From the NCBI GenBank assembly GCA_930633525.1, contig CAKNFP010000002.1:1984001-2048000 (forward strand): a stretch of 64,000 nt of DNA, read 5' to 3'. Below the pieces are notes generated by a model. That model searched no databases, was not told where the DNA came from, and saw only the letters and a program-made list of their open reading frames with translations. Positions 34,257 through 43,272 of this stretch are shown here, in pieces (the first letter of the stretch is position 1; every line of letters begins with the position of its first letter). A program made the position numbers and the translations under genes. The stretch comes from Hyphomicrobiales bacterium. GTDB taxonomy: Bacteria > Pseudomonadota > Alphaproteobacteria > Rhizobiales > Beijerinckiaceae.

Positions 34257-35006
34257 ATGACCGATCCAACACGTTTTGCCGGCCGCGTCGCGGTCGTTAC
34301 CGGTGGTGCGGCGGGTATCGGCTTGTCCGTCGCCAGTCGTATCGTTGCCGAAGGCGGCAAGGTCGCTCTTTGGGATCGAGATCCGGCTGCGATCGAGGCT
34401 GCCTCTGCGAAGCTGGGTGCCAGCGGCCTCGGCATCGCGCTTGACGTATCGGATTGGGAAGCGGTCGAGGCGGCTGCGAAGACGACCGCTGATACTTTTG
34501 GCGGCATCGACATTCTGGTGGCGAGCGCGGGCATCACCGGCCCCAATACAACAACATGGACCTATCCCGTCGAGGACTGGCGCCGGGTGATCGACATCAA
34601 CCTCAACGGCGTCTTCTATTGCGACAAGGCCGTGGTGCCCTTCATGCTTGAGAAGAGCTACGGACGCATCGTCAATATCGCCTCCATCGCCGGCAAGGAA
34701 GGCAATCCCAACGCGCCTGCCTATAGCGCTTCCAAGGCCGCCGTCATCGGGCTCACCAAATCTCTCGGCAAGGAGCTCGCCAAGAGCGGTGTCACCGTCA
34801 ATTGCGTAACCCCGGCCGCCGTGCGCACGGCCATCTTTGATCAGATGAGCCAGACCCACATCGACTTCATGCTGTCCAAGATTCCCATGGGACGTTTTGG
34901 CCAGATCGAGGAAGTTGCGGCGCTGATCTGCTGGCTCGCTTCGGAAGAATGCTCCTTCACCACCGGCGGCGTGTTCGACGTCTCTGGCGGACGAGCGACC
35001 TACTGA
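34257..35006 (+). CDS. SDR-family dehydrogenase (3-oxoacyl-ACP reductase-like)
   Basis: This classical SDR (249 aa) has GGAAGIG at about 16-22, VASAGITGPN, catalytic NIASIAG with YSASK (Tyr-x3-Lys), and the tail FTTGGVFDVSGGRATY. GGGAGAAG precedes the ATG at 34257. It is divergent from an IclR gene and stands alone, so the substrate is unknown; hydroxy acids, polyols and sugars are common for this subgroup. Confidence 0.9.
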   Translation: MTDPTRFAGRVAVVTGGAAGIGLSVASRIVAEGGKVALWDRDPAAIEAASAKLGASGLGIALDVSDWEAVEAAAKTTADTFGGIDILVASAGITGPNTTTWTYPVEDWRRVIDINLNGVFYCDKAVVPFMLEKSYGRIVNIASIAGKEGNPNAPAYSASKAAVIGLTKSLGKELAKSGVTVNCVTPAAVRTAIFDQMSQTHIDFMLSKIPMGRFGQIEEVAALICWLASEECSFTTGGVFDVSGGRATY

Positions 35007-35007
35007 A

Positions 35008-35049
35008 GAGGCTGGGAGGCCGGTGCGATTACATCCAGCCTCGCCTCCC
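35008..35049. terminator. Hairpin between convergent SDR and LysR genes
   Basis: GAGGCTGG (35008-35015) pairs with CCAGCCTC (35035-35042). A competing pair is GGGAGGC (35014-35020) with GCCTCCC (35043-35049). It fills the 51-base gap between two convergent genes, so it probably serves both directions, though no T run follows. Confidence 0.5.
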
Positions 35050-35057
35050 GGAGATGT

Positions 35058-36023
35058 CTAGGTCGAGAGATCGCGTTCCATGGTCGGCCGAGGCGCGCGA
35101 TCCTGCACGAGAAGGTCCCGCTTCAGCAAGGGCTCAAGCCAATCTGCAAAGACCTGGAGACGGCGCGAAAGATGATGACGGTGCGGATAGAGCAACGTCA
35201 TCGGCATCGGCTCGGCGCAATACTGCGGCATGACAGCGACGAGCTCACCGGCGTCAAGATGACGCTTGACGTCATAGGCTGGAATCTGGATGAGCCCAAG
35301 CCCCGCCAGGCAACAGGCGATGTAGGCTTCCCCGCTGTTCACGGTGACACGGCCGCGCATTGGCATGGTGCGCAGTGAATCGCCCTCGACCCACTCCCAA
35401 TCTTCGACCCGGCCAGTCGAGGGGGAGGCGTAGTTGACCGCCCAATGGCTGGCGAGATCCCCGGGTGACTTCGGGACGCCGCAGCGATCGAGATACGCGG
35501 GGCTCGCGACATTGATGAGTGGCAACTTGCCGATGGGGCGGGCGATCAGGCCTGAATTGTTCAACGCACCCACACGCAGAACGCAGTCGATACTGTCCTC
35601 GATCAGATTGATGGTGCGATCAGTGACGCCGAGATCAATGTCGATGCCAGGATGCCGGTCGAGAAAATCTGGCAAGGCTGGGGCGATGATCAGGCGCCCG
35701 ATGCGACCGGGAACGTCGATCCTGAGTTTGCCAGTCAGGCCGGCGTCTGTCTGGCGGAACAGGTTTTCCGTTTCTTCCACATCGGCGACGAGGCGCAGGC
35801 ATCGCTTGTAGAAGTCGAGGCCGTCCTGGGTTGCAGCGACCTTGCGCGTGGTGCGATGGAGGAGGCGCGCTCCGACGCGATCCTCGAGCTCGATCACGGC
35901 GGCGGATACGGAAGATCGCGGCAGGCCAAGCGTATCGGCCGCGCGCGTGAAGCTCGAACAATCCACCACGCGCGTGAAGATGCGAAAAAGTTCGATACGG
36001 TCCACGGGCGACGGCAACCTCAC
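35058..36023 (-). CDS. LysR-family transcriptional regulator
   Basis: This 321-aa regulator has an N-terminal winged helix (RIELFRIFTRVVDCSSFTRAADTLGLPRSSVSAAVIELEDRVGARLLHRTTRKV, about residues 8-62) and a substrate-binding domain from about residue 95. It faces the SDR gene at 36152 across 128 bases, the usual arrangement for a LysR activator and its target. Confidence 0.92.
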   Translation of the reverse strand: MRLPSPVDRIELFRIFTRVVDCSSFTRAADTLGLPRSSVSAAVIELEDRVGARLLHRTTRKVAATQDGLDFYKRCLRLVADVEETENLFRQTDAGLTGKLRIDVPGRIGRLIIAPALPDFLDRHPGIDIDLGVTDRTINLIEDSIDCVLRVGALNNSGLIARPIGKLPLINVASPAYLDRCGVPKSPGDLASHWAVNYASPSTGRVEDWEWVEGDSLRTMPMRGRVTVNSGEAYIACCLAGLGLIQIPAYDVKRHLDAGELVAVMPQYCAEPMPMTLLYPHRHHLSRRLQVFADWLEPLLKRDLLVQDRAPRPTMERDLST

Positions 36024-36151
36024 ATTGTTCGCGATTTCTGACAGCTGATGTCGAAATCAACGGCTTTATCAGCCGAGCTTAGACGATATCCTCGCCTTAC
36101 AAAAGTGGCCGCTCAGCCGTGGCCGCGTGTTGGTAAAGGAGGCATCACGCC

Positions 36152-36925
36152 ATGACCGACCACACTATCAAGGGCAAGACCGTGATTATCGCCGGTGGCG
36201 CCAAGAATCTCGGTGGACTGATCGCCCGCGACTTGGCCACGCATGGCGCGAAGGCGGTCGCGATCCACTACAACAGCGCTGCCACGAAGGCGGATGCCGA
36301 GGCCACCGTGGCCGCTGTGAAAGCCGCCGGCGCCGAAGCCGTCGCGTTCCAGGCGGACCTGACGGCCGCGGGCGCAATGGAGAAATTCTTCTCCGACGCG
36401 GTCGCGGCGCTTGGCCGCCCCGACATTGCGATCAATACTGTCGGAAAGGTGCTCAAAAAGCCCATTCTGGAGATTTCGGAAGCCGAATACGACGAAATGA
36501 GCGCGGTCAACGCCAAGTCGGCCTTCTTCTTCCTCAAGGAAGCTGGCAAGCATCTCAATGACAATGGCAAGATCTGCACGCTGGTGACTTCTCTGCTCGG
36601 CGCTTATACGCCGTTCTACGCCGCCTACGCGGGTACCAAGGCGCCGGTCGAGCATTTCACACGTGCCGCCTCGAAGGAGTTTGGCGAGCGCGGCATTTCG
36701 GTCACGGCCATCGGTCCCGGCCCCATGGACACGCCGTTCTTCTATCCGGCCGAGGGCACTGACGCGGTCGCCTATCACAAAACGGCTGCAGCGCTGTCGA
36801 ATTTCTCCAAAACGGGTCTTACCGATATCGAGGATATCGTCCCCTATATCCGCTTCATGGTCTCTGAGGGCTGGTGGATGACGGGTCAGACCATCCTCGT
36901 CAACGGCGGCTATACGACAAAATAA
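36152..36925 (+). CDS. SDR-family oxidoreductase
   Basis: This classical SDR of 257 aa has GGAKNLGG at about 15-22, a modified glycine motif, an INTVG stretch in place of NNAG, and catalytic YAGTK. PGPMDTPFFYPAE and WWMTGQTILVNGGYTTK complete the fold. GGTAAAGGAGG lies upstream of the ATG. It is the single likely target of the LysR-type gene. The cofactor loop (IHYNSAATK) suggests NADP use, inferred from residues after strand 2. Confidence 0.88.
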   Translation: MTDHTIKGKTVIIAGGAKNLGGLIARDLATHGAKAVAIHYNSAATKADAEATVAAVKAAGAEAVAFQADLTAAGAMEKFFSDAVAALGRPDIAINTVGKVLKKPILEISEAEYDEMSAVNAKSAFFFLKEAGKHLNDNGKICTLVTSLLGAYTPFYAAYAGTKAPVEHFTRAASKEFGERGISVTAIGPGPMDTPFFYPAEGTDAVAYHKTAAALSNFSKTGLTDIEDIVPYIRFMVSEGWWMTGQTILVNGGYTTK

Positions 36926-37310
36926 AGCAAATGGGCGACGAGCTTTGTGCGTTGCTTTCATTCCGGACGAGACCCCAGCTCGCTAGAGCGTTTTCGAGCG
37001 AATTGGATATCCGTTCGCGTGAAGACAATACGCAGAGATAAAGACCTGGAGCATTTCCGGGAACCGGAGTTCTCCGGAAGTGCTCCAACTCCTTTCGTTT
37101 CCCGTGTCGGGGAAAAAGAAGACAAAACGTGCGTCTTCTTCCCCACCTGGTGGCCGGCGCTGCTGGCCAGGAAGGGGATCCGGGGTTATACCCCCATGCT
37201 CTGGGTCCCCTTCTGCCGCGCATTTGTGACTATCAAACGTCGATCGGTCTATTGGGGCGCCCAATACGTCGCGAAGGGCTATGATGTACTATTCCTGAGG
37301 AGTGCGGCGC
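36926..37310. repeat. Intergenic region with three extragenic palindromes
   Basis: No gene was found here. Three hairpins lie in a row. The first, 36988-37033, has GCGAA...TTCGC arms around GGATATCC (37005-37012) and resembles the GCGTTTTC-type palindromic repeats of Rhizobiales. The second has arms 37047-37060 and 37074-37087, 14 pairs with one G-U, starting TGGAGCATTTCCGG. The third has GGGGAAAAAGAAGAC (37109-37123) with GTCTTCTTCCCC (37133-37144). The last could end the SDR transcript. Open frames through this stretch look like chance. Confidence 0.65.
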
Positions 37311-37577
37311 ATGCACATGGCGATGGTGATCGGCGGCGGGCTTGTTCTGCTCGGATTGTTCCTGCTGTTCGGCTGGCTGTGGGGTGGCAATGGGCCGGCA
37401 CCGGCAACAGCCGCAAGGGCGTTCGTTCCGGCTTGGCTTCTCATGTCCCTGATCAACATGTGGGTCGGCGTGACCAGGGCCGGCTATTCCGTGCGTGAGG
37501 AATTGCCAATACTCCTTATTGTCTTCGCAATCCCCGCGACTGTCGCGGGGATTGCGCTCTGGCGCTTGGCGCGGTGA
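37311..37577 (+). CDS. Small inner-membrane protein of unknown function
   Basis: This 88-aa protein has three predicted membrane helices: about residues 3-24 (MVIGGGLVLLGLFLLFGWLWG), 36-54 (AWLLMSLINMWVGVTRAGY) and 63-84 (ILLIVFAIPATVAGIALW). TGAGGAG precedes the ATG at 37311; a second ATG at 37317 is possible. It stands 10 bases before the LtrA-type gene and is likely cotranscribed with it. Confidence 0.75.
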   Translation: MHMAMVIGGGLVLLGLFLLFGWLWGGNGPAPATAARAFVPAWLLMSLINMWVGVTRAGYSVREELPILLIVFAIPATVAGIALWRLAR

Positions 37578-37587
37578 GGGAGGCGAT

Positions 37588-38790
37588 ATGATCGACCGGG
37601 CGAGCCAACCCCATTCCCTTCTGCGCCGCCGCGATGGCCACCATGCCCGTGTGACCTTTGAAGAGCTTTTCTTTGATCTGGTGTATGTTTTCGCGATTAC
37701 GCAGCTCAGCCACAAGTTGCTGCACAGCCTGACCGTCCCCGGTATCGTCGAGACGGTCATCCTCTGGTTCGCGGTGTGGCTCGGCTGGCAATATACCTGC
37801 TGGGTCACCAATTGGTTTGATCCTGAAACACCGCGAATTCGCTCCCTGCTTTTCGCCGTGATGCTGGCTGCGCTCGTGATGGCTTCCGCCATTCCAGCGG
37901 CGTTCGGAGAGCGGGCCTTCGTTTTCGTGCTGGCCTATGTCGCGATTCAGGTGGGGCGGACGGCCTATATCGTTTGGGAGCTGGGGCCTTCCCATCCGCT
38001 GTCGGCCAACTACAGACGGATGCTCGGTTGGCTCGCGATTTCCGCGGTATTCTGGATTGCCGGCGCCTTCGCCGAGCCATGGATGCGCGCGGCGCTATGG
38101 GCGCTCGCGGTTGCCTGCGAATATATTTCGCCGATGTTCGGCTTCGCCCTGCCAGGGCTTGGCCGCTCGCGCACGAGCGACTGGACGATTGAAGGCGGCC
38201 ATCTTGCGGAGCGCTGCCAGCTCTTCGTGATCGTAGCCCTGGGCGAAACGCTGCTGGCCACGGGTGCGACCATGGCCGGGACCGAAAGCTGGAGCATCGC
38301 GGTTCTCTCGGCAATGCTCGCCACGTTCCTTGGCACCCTGGCGATGTGGTGGCTTTATTTCGGCATATCCAGCAAGGACGCCACCAATACGATTACTCAA
38401 TCGCGCGATCCGGGCCGGATCGGCGCCTATTTCCACTATGTCCATGCAATTCTGATCGCCGGGGTCATCACCACCGCTGTCGGCAATGATCTGGTGCTCG
38501 CCCATCCGCATGATCCGTTGAAGATAGCTTACGCGCTGACCTTGTCGGCGGGTCCGGCGATCTATCTGCTCGGGAGCGCCGTTTATAAGAAGGTGGTCTA
38601 TGGCGTCGTGCCCATGTCCCATCTGGTTGGCATTGCGCTTCTGCTCCTGCTCATACCGGTCGCTCCCCTTGTCGATCTGCTCACGATGGGCTGGCTGACG
38701 ACGATCGTCATGCTCGTGGTCTGCCTCTGGGAGGGAAGGGTACTGCGCAATCGCCGCGATGACGTCATCCCGCTCTCCGCAACCCACTGA
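37588..38790 (+). CDS. ltrA: Low temperature requirement protein A (LtrA) family
   Basis: This 400-aa membrane protein has about ten helices and the N-terminal LtrA signature VTFEELFFDLVYVFAITQLSH at about 22-42. EGGHLAERCQLFVIVALGETLLATG is the second conserved block. The family is widespread and named for a Listeria cold-growth mutant; its biochemical role is unknown. GAGGGAGG precedes the ATG. Confidence 0.9.
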   Translation: MIDRASQPHSLLRRRDGHHARVTFEELFFDLVYVFAITQLSHKLLHSLTVPGIVETVILWFAVWLGWQYTCWVTNWFDPETPRIRSLLFAVMLAALVMASAIPAAFGERAFVFVLAYVAIQVGRTAYIVWELGPSHPLSANYRRMLGWLAISAVFWIAGAFAEPWMRAALWALAVACEYISPMFGFALPGLGRSRTSDWTIEGGHLAERCQLFVIVALGETLLATGATMAGTESWSIAVLSAMLATFLGTLAMWWLYFGISSKDATNTITQSRDPGRIGAYFHYVHAILIAGVITTAVGNDLVLAHPHDPLKIAYALTLSAGPAIYLLGSAVYKKVVYGVVPMSHLVGIALLLLLIPVAPLVDLLTMGWLTTIVMLVVCLWEGRVLRNRRDDVIPLSATH

Positions 38791-38842
38791 GGGTTTCCAT
38801 ATCATGTGGACCGGAACGGCTGTAGGAAGCCGGAAAACCCGC

Positions 38843-39385
38843 ATGGCCACCCGTGAACGCCCGGCGGAGGTCCTCCGGTTCTGGCGGACAGCGGAGGACA
38901 AGTGGTTTGCGAAGGACAACCGCTTTGACAGCGCCTTTCGTGAGCGCTTTCTCGACCTGCATCTGGCTGTCGCGGCGCGCCGACATGATCGCTGGATGGA
39001 AACGCCGGACGGTGCCCTTGCGCTCCTCATCCTGACGGACCAGTTTCCGCGCAACGCATTTCGCGGCACCGGGCATATGTATGCAACCGACCCTCTCGCG
39101 CGCCTCTACGCCCGGCAGGCACAGGCGCTCGGGCACATGGAGCGCGTGGAACCGGCGTTGCGGCTTTTCTTCTGCCTGCCGTTCTCGCATTCGGAGGACG
39201 AAGCGGACCAGGAGACCGCCGTATCGCTGAATAGGCAGCTCGGGCAGCCCTGGCTGGAGCATGCGGAAGGGCATCGCGACATCATCCGGCGCTTCGGGCG
39301 ATTTCCTCATCGCAACCCCATGCTGGGGCGTGAGACGACGCAGGAAGAAGCGGTTTTCCTGAACGCTGGCGGTTTCAAGGGGTAA
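38843..39385 (+). CDS. DUF924-family protein
   Basis: This 180-aa soluble all-helical protein carries the DUF924 hallmarks PAEVLRFWRTAEDKWFAKDNRFDSAFRERF, LILTDQFPRNAFRGT and ALRLFFCLPFSHSED. The tail RHRNPMLGRETTQEEAVFL-like segment closes the family. The ATG at 38843 matches the usual family start; an in-frame ATG at 38804 would extend it. No biochemical role is known for the family. Confidence 0.9.
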   Translation: MATRERPAEVLRFWRTAEDKWFAKDNRFDSAFRERFLDLHLAVAARRHDRWMETPDGALALLILTDQFPRNAFRGTGHMYATDPLARLYARQAQALGHMERVEPALRLFFCLPFSHSEDEADQETAVSLNRQLGQPWLEHAEGHRDIIRRFGRFPHRNPMLGRETTQEEAVFLNAGGFKG

Positions 39386-39627
39386 GGCGCTGCCACAACC
39401 CTCCGGGCAAATCGGCGGTGCGAAGTCGGGCTTCCTGGGGACCATCGAGCGGAGGGGGTCTGGCAGGTTGGTTTCCTGCAAGCCCCTCCCGCCGGAGGCC
39501 GCGCGTTCAATTCCTTTTAAGCCAAGCCTGCTATCCAGGCTCGTCGCGCTGCGCATCGCCGATGGTGCCTGTAACTCACTTGCACAACGGATGCTCCGGG
39601 GTTGTGACGCGTATCGGTGGGATGTGG

Positions 39628-40746
39628 ATGGCGATGCGTTTGAATGCTGCCTTTATTCTGATCTGTGGCGCCTCTCTCTGTGCGGCCCCGGCGCTCGCAG
39701 CGCCTGAGACCGGTCCGGATCGTGCAAAGTCCGTCGGCATGGATACCCCTGCCGCTGACAAGCCAAGTGCAACGGCCGCCATAAGTGATCCGGTTCCGGC
39801 GACGCGCGAGGAATGGGTCGCCGTTACACGCGCGGCGACGTTTCCCCGTCCGCTGCCAAGGCAGTCCCAGATCAGCCCTGCGATCGTGAAGCTGCAGATC
39901 ATGCTCGATCGCGTCCATGCGTCTCCCGGCGTGATCGACGGACACCTCGGCGGCAATGTCGCAAAGGCTATTTCCGCTTTCCAGGCCATGCGGAACCTGC
40001 CCGTCAACGGCGTCCTCAACCAGGCGATCTGGGATATCCTGGAACGGGAGAGCGCCGAGCCGCCGCTGATGGCCTATACGATCACGGTGGAGGATGTCGC
40101 CGGGCCATTCGTACCGGACATGCCCAAGGACTACAGTGCATTGGCCACGCTCTATCGGCTTGCCTACCGTGGCCCCGTGGAGCTGCTCGCCGAGAAATTC
40201 CATATGGACGAGGATCTGCTCCGGCGCCTCAACCCCGGGGCGACATTCCAGGCGCCGGGCGAGACGATCGTCGTCGCTGATGTTCGTCAGAAAAAGGCAC
40301 GGGCGAAGGTCGCGAAACTGGTCGCGGACAAATCGACCAAGCAACTGCTTGGTTATGATAGTACAGGCGCGCTCGTCGTCGCCTATCCCGCGACGATCGG
40401 AAGCCGGGACCTTCCATCTCCCACCGGCGTGCATCTGATCGGGGCGATCGCCGTCAATCCCGAGTACTGGTATCGTCCCGCGGTCAACTTCCAGCAGGGC
40501 GACAACACCAAGGCGCTTCGCATCGCCCCCGGACCGAACAATCCCGTTGGGTCGGTCTGGATCGGTTTGGACAAACCGACCTACGGCATTCACGGAACCC
40601 CGGAACCCAGCCGGATCGACAAGACGAACAGCCACGGCTGCATCAGGTTGACCAATTGGGATGTGGAGGAATTGGTCAAGCTGGTGCAGCCTGGTGTTCC
40701 CGTCGAGTTCCTCGACGGTGTGGAGGTCACCAGCTCGATCCGCTGA
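39628..40746 (+). CDS. L,D-transpeptidase (ErfK/YkuD family) with peptidoglycan-binding domain
   Basis: This 372-aa periplasmic enzyme crosslinks peptidoglycan or attaches proteins to it. A signal peptide covers about residues 1-24 (ALAA). A peptidoglycan-binding-1-like domain lies at about 82-140 (AIVKLQIMLDRVHASPGVIDG...), a LysM-like segment follows at about 165-210, then the YkuD catalytic domain with HGTPEPSRIDKTNSHGCIRL, catalytic C338 with H336 before it. Starts at 39622, 39628 and 39634 are in frame; 39628 gives a normal signal peptide. Confidence 0.92.
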   Translation: MAMRLNAAFILICGASLCAAPALAAPETGPDRAKSVGMDTPAADKPSATAAISDPVPATREEWVAVTRAATFPRPLPRQSQISPAIVKLQIMLDRVHASPGVIDGHLGGNVAKAISAFQAMRNLPVNGVLNQAIWDILERESAEPPLMAYTITVEDVAGPFVPDMPKDYSALATLYRLAYRGPVELLAEKFHMDEDLLRRLNPGATFQAPGETIVVADVRQKKARAKVAKLVADKSTKQLLGYDSTGALVVAYPATIGSRDLPSPTGVHLIGAIAVNPEYWYRPAVNFQQGDNTKALRIAPGPNNPVGSVWIGLDKPTYGIHGTPEPSRIDKTNSHGCIRLTNWDVEELVKLVQPGVPVEFLDGVEVTSSIR

Positions 40747-40792
40747 TTGTCGTCCGTTCCGATTGGATTGAATCGCCTGCCCCTCAGCTGTC

Positions 40793-40872
40793 ATGGCCGG
40801 GCTAGTCCCGGCCATCCCGATAGGTGAGGCTCGTGCCCTTCAAATCGGGATCCCCGGCGCAAGGCCGGGGAT
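40793..40872. repeat. Compound extragenic palindrome (two 9-bp hairpins plus a competing pair)
   Basis: ATGGCCGGG-CTAGT-CCCGGCCAT (40793-40815) and ATCCCCGGC-GCAAG-GCCGGGGAT (40850-40872) are perfect hairpins. ATCCCGAT (40814-40821) pairs with ATCGGGAT (40844-40851) and would compete with both. The unit matches the GGCCGGG palindromes scattered in Rhizobiales genomes. It lies between convergent genes and may also end transcription. Confidence 0.75.
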
Positions 40873-40914
40873 GACGCTGTTGGGATCGGCTCCTTCGACA
40901 TGGCCGGATAATGC

Positions 40915-42000
40915 TTAGCCAAGCACCGTGTTGTCGCCCCGCATCACCTCGCAGAGCGCGCGGGTGACGTCGCGGGTTGACGCCTTGCCGCCGAGATCCG
41001 GCGTGTGCAGCGCGGGGTCCGCAGTGACGCGCTCGATGGCGTGCATGAGACGCGCGGCGGCCGCCGGCTCGCCGAGATGGTCCAGCATCATCACCGTCGA
41101 CCAGAAGGTGGCAACGGGGTTGGCGATGCCCTTGCCCATGATGTCGAACGCCGAACCATGGATCGGCTCGAACATGGAGGGGAAACGGCGCTCCGGATTG
41201 AGATTGGCAGTCGGGGCTATGCCGATCGAGCCGGCCAGCGCCGCAGCGAGATCCGACAGGATGTCAGCATGCAGATTGGTGGCGACGATCGTATCAAGGC
41301 TTCCCGGCTTCAGCGTCATGCGGATGGTCATCGCGTCGACCAGCATCTTGTCCCAGGTGACGTCGGGAAAGTCGCGGGCAACTTCGGCCGCGATTTCATC
41401 CCACAGCACCATGCCGTGCCGCTGCGCGTTGGATTTCGTCACGACCGTCAGGAGCTTGCGCGGCCGTGACTGGGCCAGCGCGAAGGCGTAGCGCATGATG
41501 CGAGTGACACCGGCGCGGGTGAAAATGGAGACCTCGGTGGCGATCTCCTCCGGCAGGCCGCGATGCGAGCGCCCGCCCTGGCCGGCATACTCCCCCTCCG
41601 AATTTTCGCGCACGATGACCCAGTCGAGCGCCTTGTCGTCGATGTCGCGCAAGGGCGTGCGTATGCCCGGCAGGATGCGCGTGGGGCGCACATTCGCATA
41701 TTGGTCGAACGGCTGGCAGATCGCGAGCCGGAGACCCCAGAGAGTGACATGGTCCGGCACATCCGGAGCGCCGACCGCGCCGAAATAGATCGCGTCACAG
41801 CCAGCAATCTGCGCCAGGCCGTCCTCCGGCATCATGCGGCCGTGCCGCTTGTAGTAGTCCGATCCCCAGTCGAAATGGTCGAAAGCGAAGGCGAAGGTGC
41901 CTTCGCGCTGGGCGAGCGTCTCGAGCACCTCAATCCCCGCCGCGATAACCTCTTTGCCGACCCCATCGCCGGGAATGACTGCGAGCCTGTAGGTCTTCAT
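40915..42000 (-). CDS. Tartrate/D-malate dehydrogenase-type decarboxylating dehydrogenase (TtuC-like)
   Basis: This 361-aa NAD-dependent enzyme belongs to the isocitrate/isopropylmalate family. GAVGAPDVPDHVTLWGLRLAICQPFDQYANVRP, the substrate and metal residues in VTKSNAQRHGMVLWDEIAAEVA and NLHADILSDLAAALAGSIG, and GIANPVATFWS closely follow tartrate dehydrogenase/decarboxylase TtuC. These enzymes act on tartrate, D-malate and related hydroxy acids. The ATG at 42000 follows GAGAGGCG. A second family member is encoded 207 bases upstream on the same strand. Confidence 0.9.
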   Translation of the reverse strand: MKTYRLAVIPGDGVGKEVIAAGIEVLETLAQREGTFAFAFDHFDWGSDYYKRHGRMMPEDGLAQIAGCDAIYFGAVGAPDVPDHVTLWGLRLAICQPFDQYANVRPTRILPGIRTPLRDIDDKALDWVIVRENSEGEYAGQGGRSHRGLPEEIATEVSIFTRAGVTRIMRYAFALAQSRPRKLLTVVTKSNAQRHGMVLWDEIAAEVARDFPDVTWDKMLVDAMTIRMTLKPGSLDTIVATNLHADILSDLAAALAGSIGIAPTANLNPERRFPSMFEPIHGSAFDIMGKGIANPVATFWSTVMMLDHLGEPAAAARLMHAIERVTADPALHTPDLGGKASTRDVTRALCEVMRGDNTVLG

Positions 42001-42207
42001 GGGCGCCTCTCTTCCATGCAATCTTCCATGGAAGATGAACCACGGCTCGCCACGGGGGGCAATTGGCGGGTGAGGCTTCGTTGAAGTCGGCAGACCTGGC
42101 TGTTCCCGCAGACCCGATCTCAGCCAGGGAGAATCAAGTCAGCAACAGACAGGCCTGTTCTTGGAGACCGCGCCGTTTGTCCGACGGGTCTCCGGATCCA
42201 TGTCTGA

Positions 42208-43272
42208 TTACCGCGCGGCAGCGCGCAGATTGCGGACGACCGCATCAGCGACGTCAGTCGTCGAGGCGCGACCACCCTGGTCGGGCGTCAGCACCTCGCC
42301 CGCGCGGGTGGTTTCCTCGATGGCAGCAAGCATGGCTGTGCCGGCCTCGGCTTCGCCAAGATGCTCCAGCATCAGCGCGGCGGTCCAGATTGTCGCCAGC
42401 GGGTTGGCAATGCCGCGATGGGCGATGTCCGGCGCAGAGCCGTGCACGGGCTCGAACATCGACGGTACGCCGCCCTCCGGATTGATGTTGGCGGAGGCCG
42501 CGAAGCCAAGGCCCCCCTGGATGGCAGCGCCGATATCGGTGAGGATATCGCCGAAGAGGTTAGAGGCGACAACAACATCGAGGGTTTCCGGGTTCGTGAT
42601 GAACCGGGCCGCGATGGCATCGACATGGTAACGCTTAACCTCGACGTCAGGATAGTCCTTGGCGACGATATCGGTGACCTCGTCCCAGAACACCATGGAG
42701 TGCTTCTGCGCGTTGGATTTCGTCACGGAAGCCAGGCGTCTGGTCCGGCGGCGCGCCTGCTCGAAGCCGTAACGCAGGATGCGCTCGACAGCCTTGCGGG
42801 TGAAGATCGCCGTCTCGACAGCGACCTCATCCGCCGTGCCGACATGCAGCCGCCCGCCGGCGCCGGAATACTCGCCTTCCGTATTCTCACGGATGCAGAG
42901 GATATCGAAATTCTCCGCGCGCAGCGGGCCCTTCACGCCGGCCAGCAAGCGGTGTGGCCGTGCGTTGACGTAGAGGCCGAACTGCTTGCGGATCGGTAGA
43001 AGAAGACCGTGCAGCGAAACAGAATCCGGCACCTTCGCGGGCCATCCGACCGCGCCCAGCAGGATGGAATCGAAGGGACGCAACTGCTCGATGCCATCCT
43101 CCGGCATCATGCGTCCCGTCGCGAGATAGCGCTCGCATGACCAATCGAAATGTTCATAGTCCAGACCAAAGCCGAAGATGCCGGCGGCTGCGTCGAGCAC
43201 CGTCCGCGATGCCGCGACCACTTCGACGCCGATTCCGTCGCCCGGTATGACGGCAATGCGATAAGAGCTCAT
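42208..43272 (-). CDS. Second isocitrate/isopropylmalate-family decarboxylating dehydrogenase
   Basis: This 354-aa enzyme has the same fold as its neighbour but diverged substrate residues: LLLGAVGWPAKVPDSVSLHGLLLPIRKQFGLYVNARP, VTKSNAQKHSMVFWDEV and NLFGDILTDIGAAIQGGLG. The SLHGLLLPIRK region, which sets specificity, differs from tartrate dehydrogenase (TLWGLRLAICQ). It may act on a different hydroxy diacid such as 3-alkylmalate or D-malate. No regulator or transporter is adjacent. Confidence 0.9.
   Translation of the reverse strand: MSSYRIAVIPGDGIGVEVVAASRTVLDAAAGIFGFGLDYEHFDWSCERYLATGRMMPEDGIEQLRPFDSILLGAVGWPAKVPDSVSLHGLLLPIRKQFGLYVNARPHRLLAGVKGPLRAENFDILCIRENTEGEYSGAGGRLHVGTADEVAVETAIFTRKAVERILRYGFEQARRRTRRLASVTKSNAQKHSMVFWDEVTDIVAKDYPDVEVKRYHVDAIAARFITNPETLDVVVASNLFGDILTDIGAAIQGGLGFAASANINPEGGVPSMFEPVHGSAPDIAHRGIANPLATIWTAALMLEHLGEAEAGTAMLAAIEETTRAGEVLTPDQGGRASTTDVADAVVRNLRAAAR

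Noticed and set aside
39517..40815. 432-residue minus-strand frame opposite the L,D-transpeptidase gene
   Set aside because: It runs through the palindromic repeat and has antisense-type composition; the catalytic motif of the plus-strand enzyme is unambiguous.
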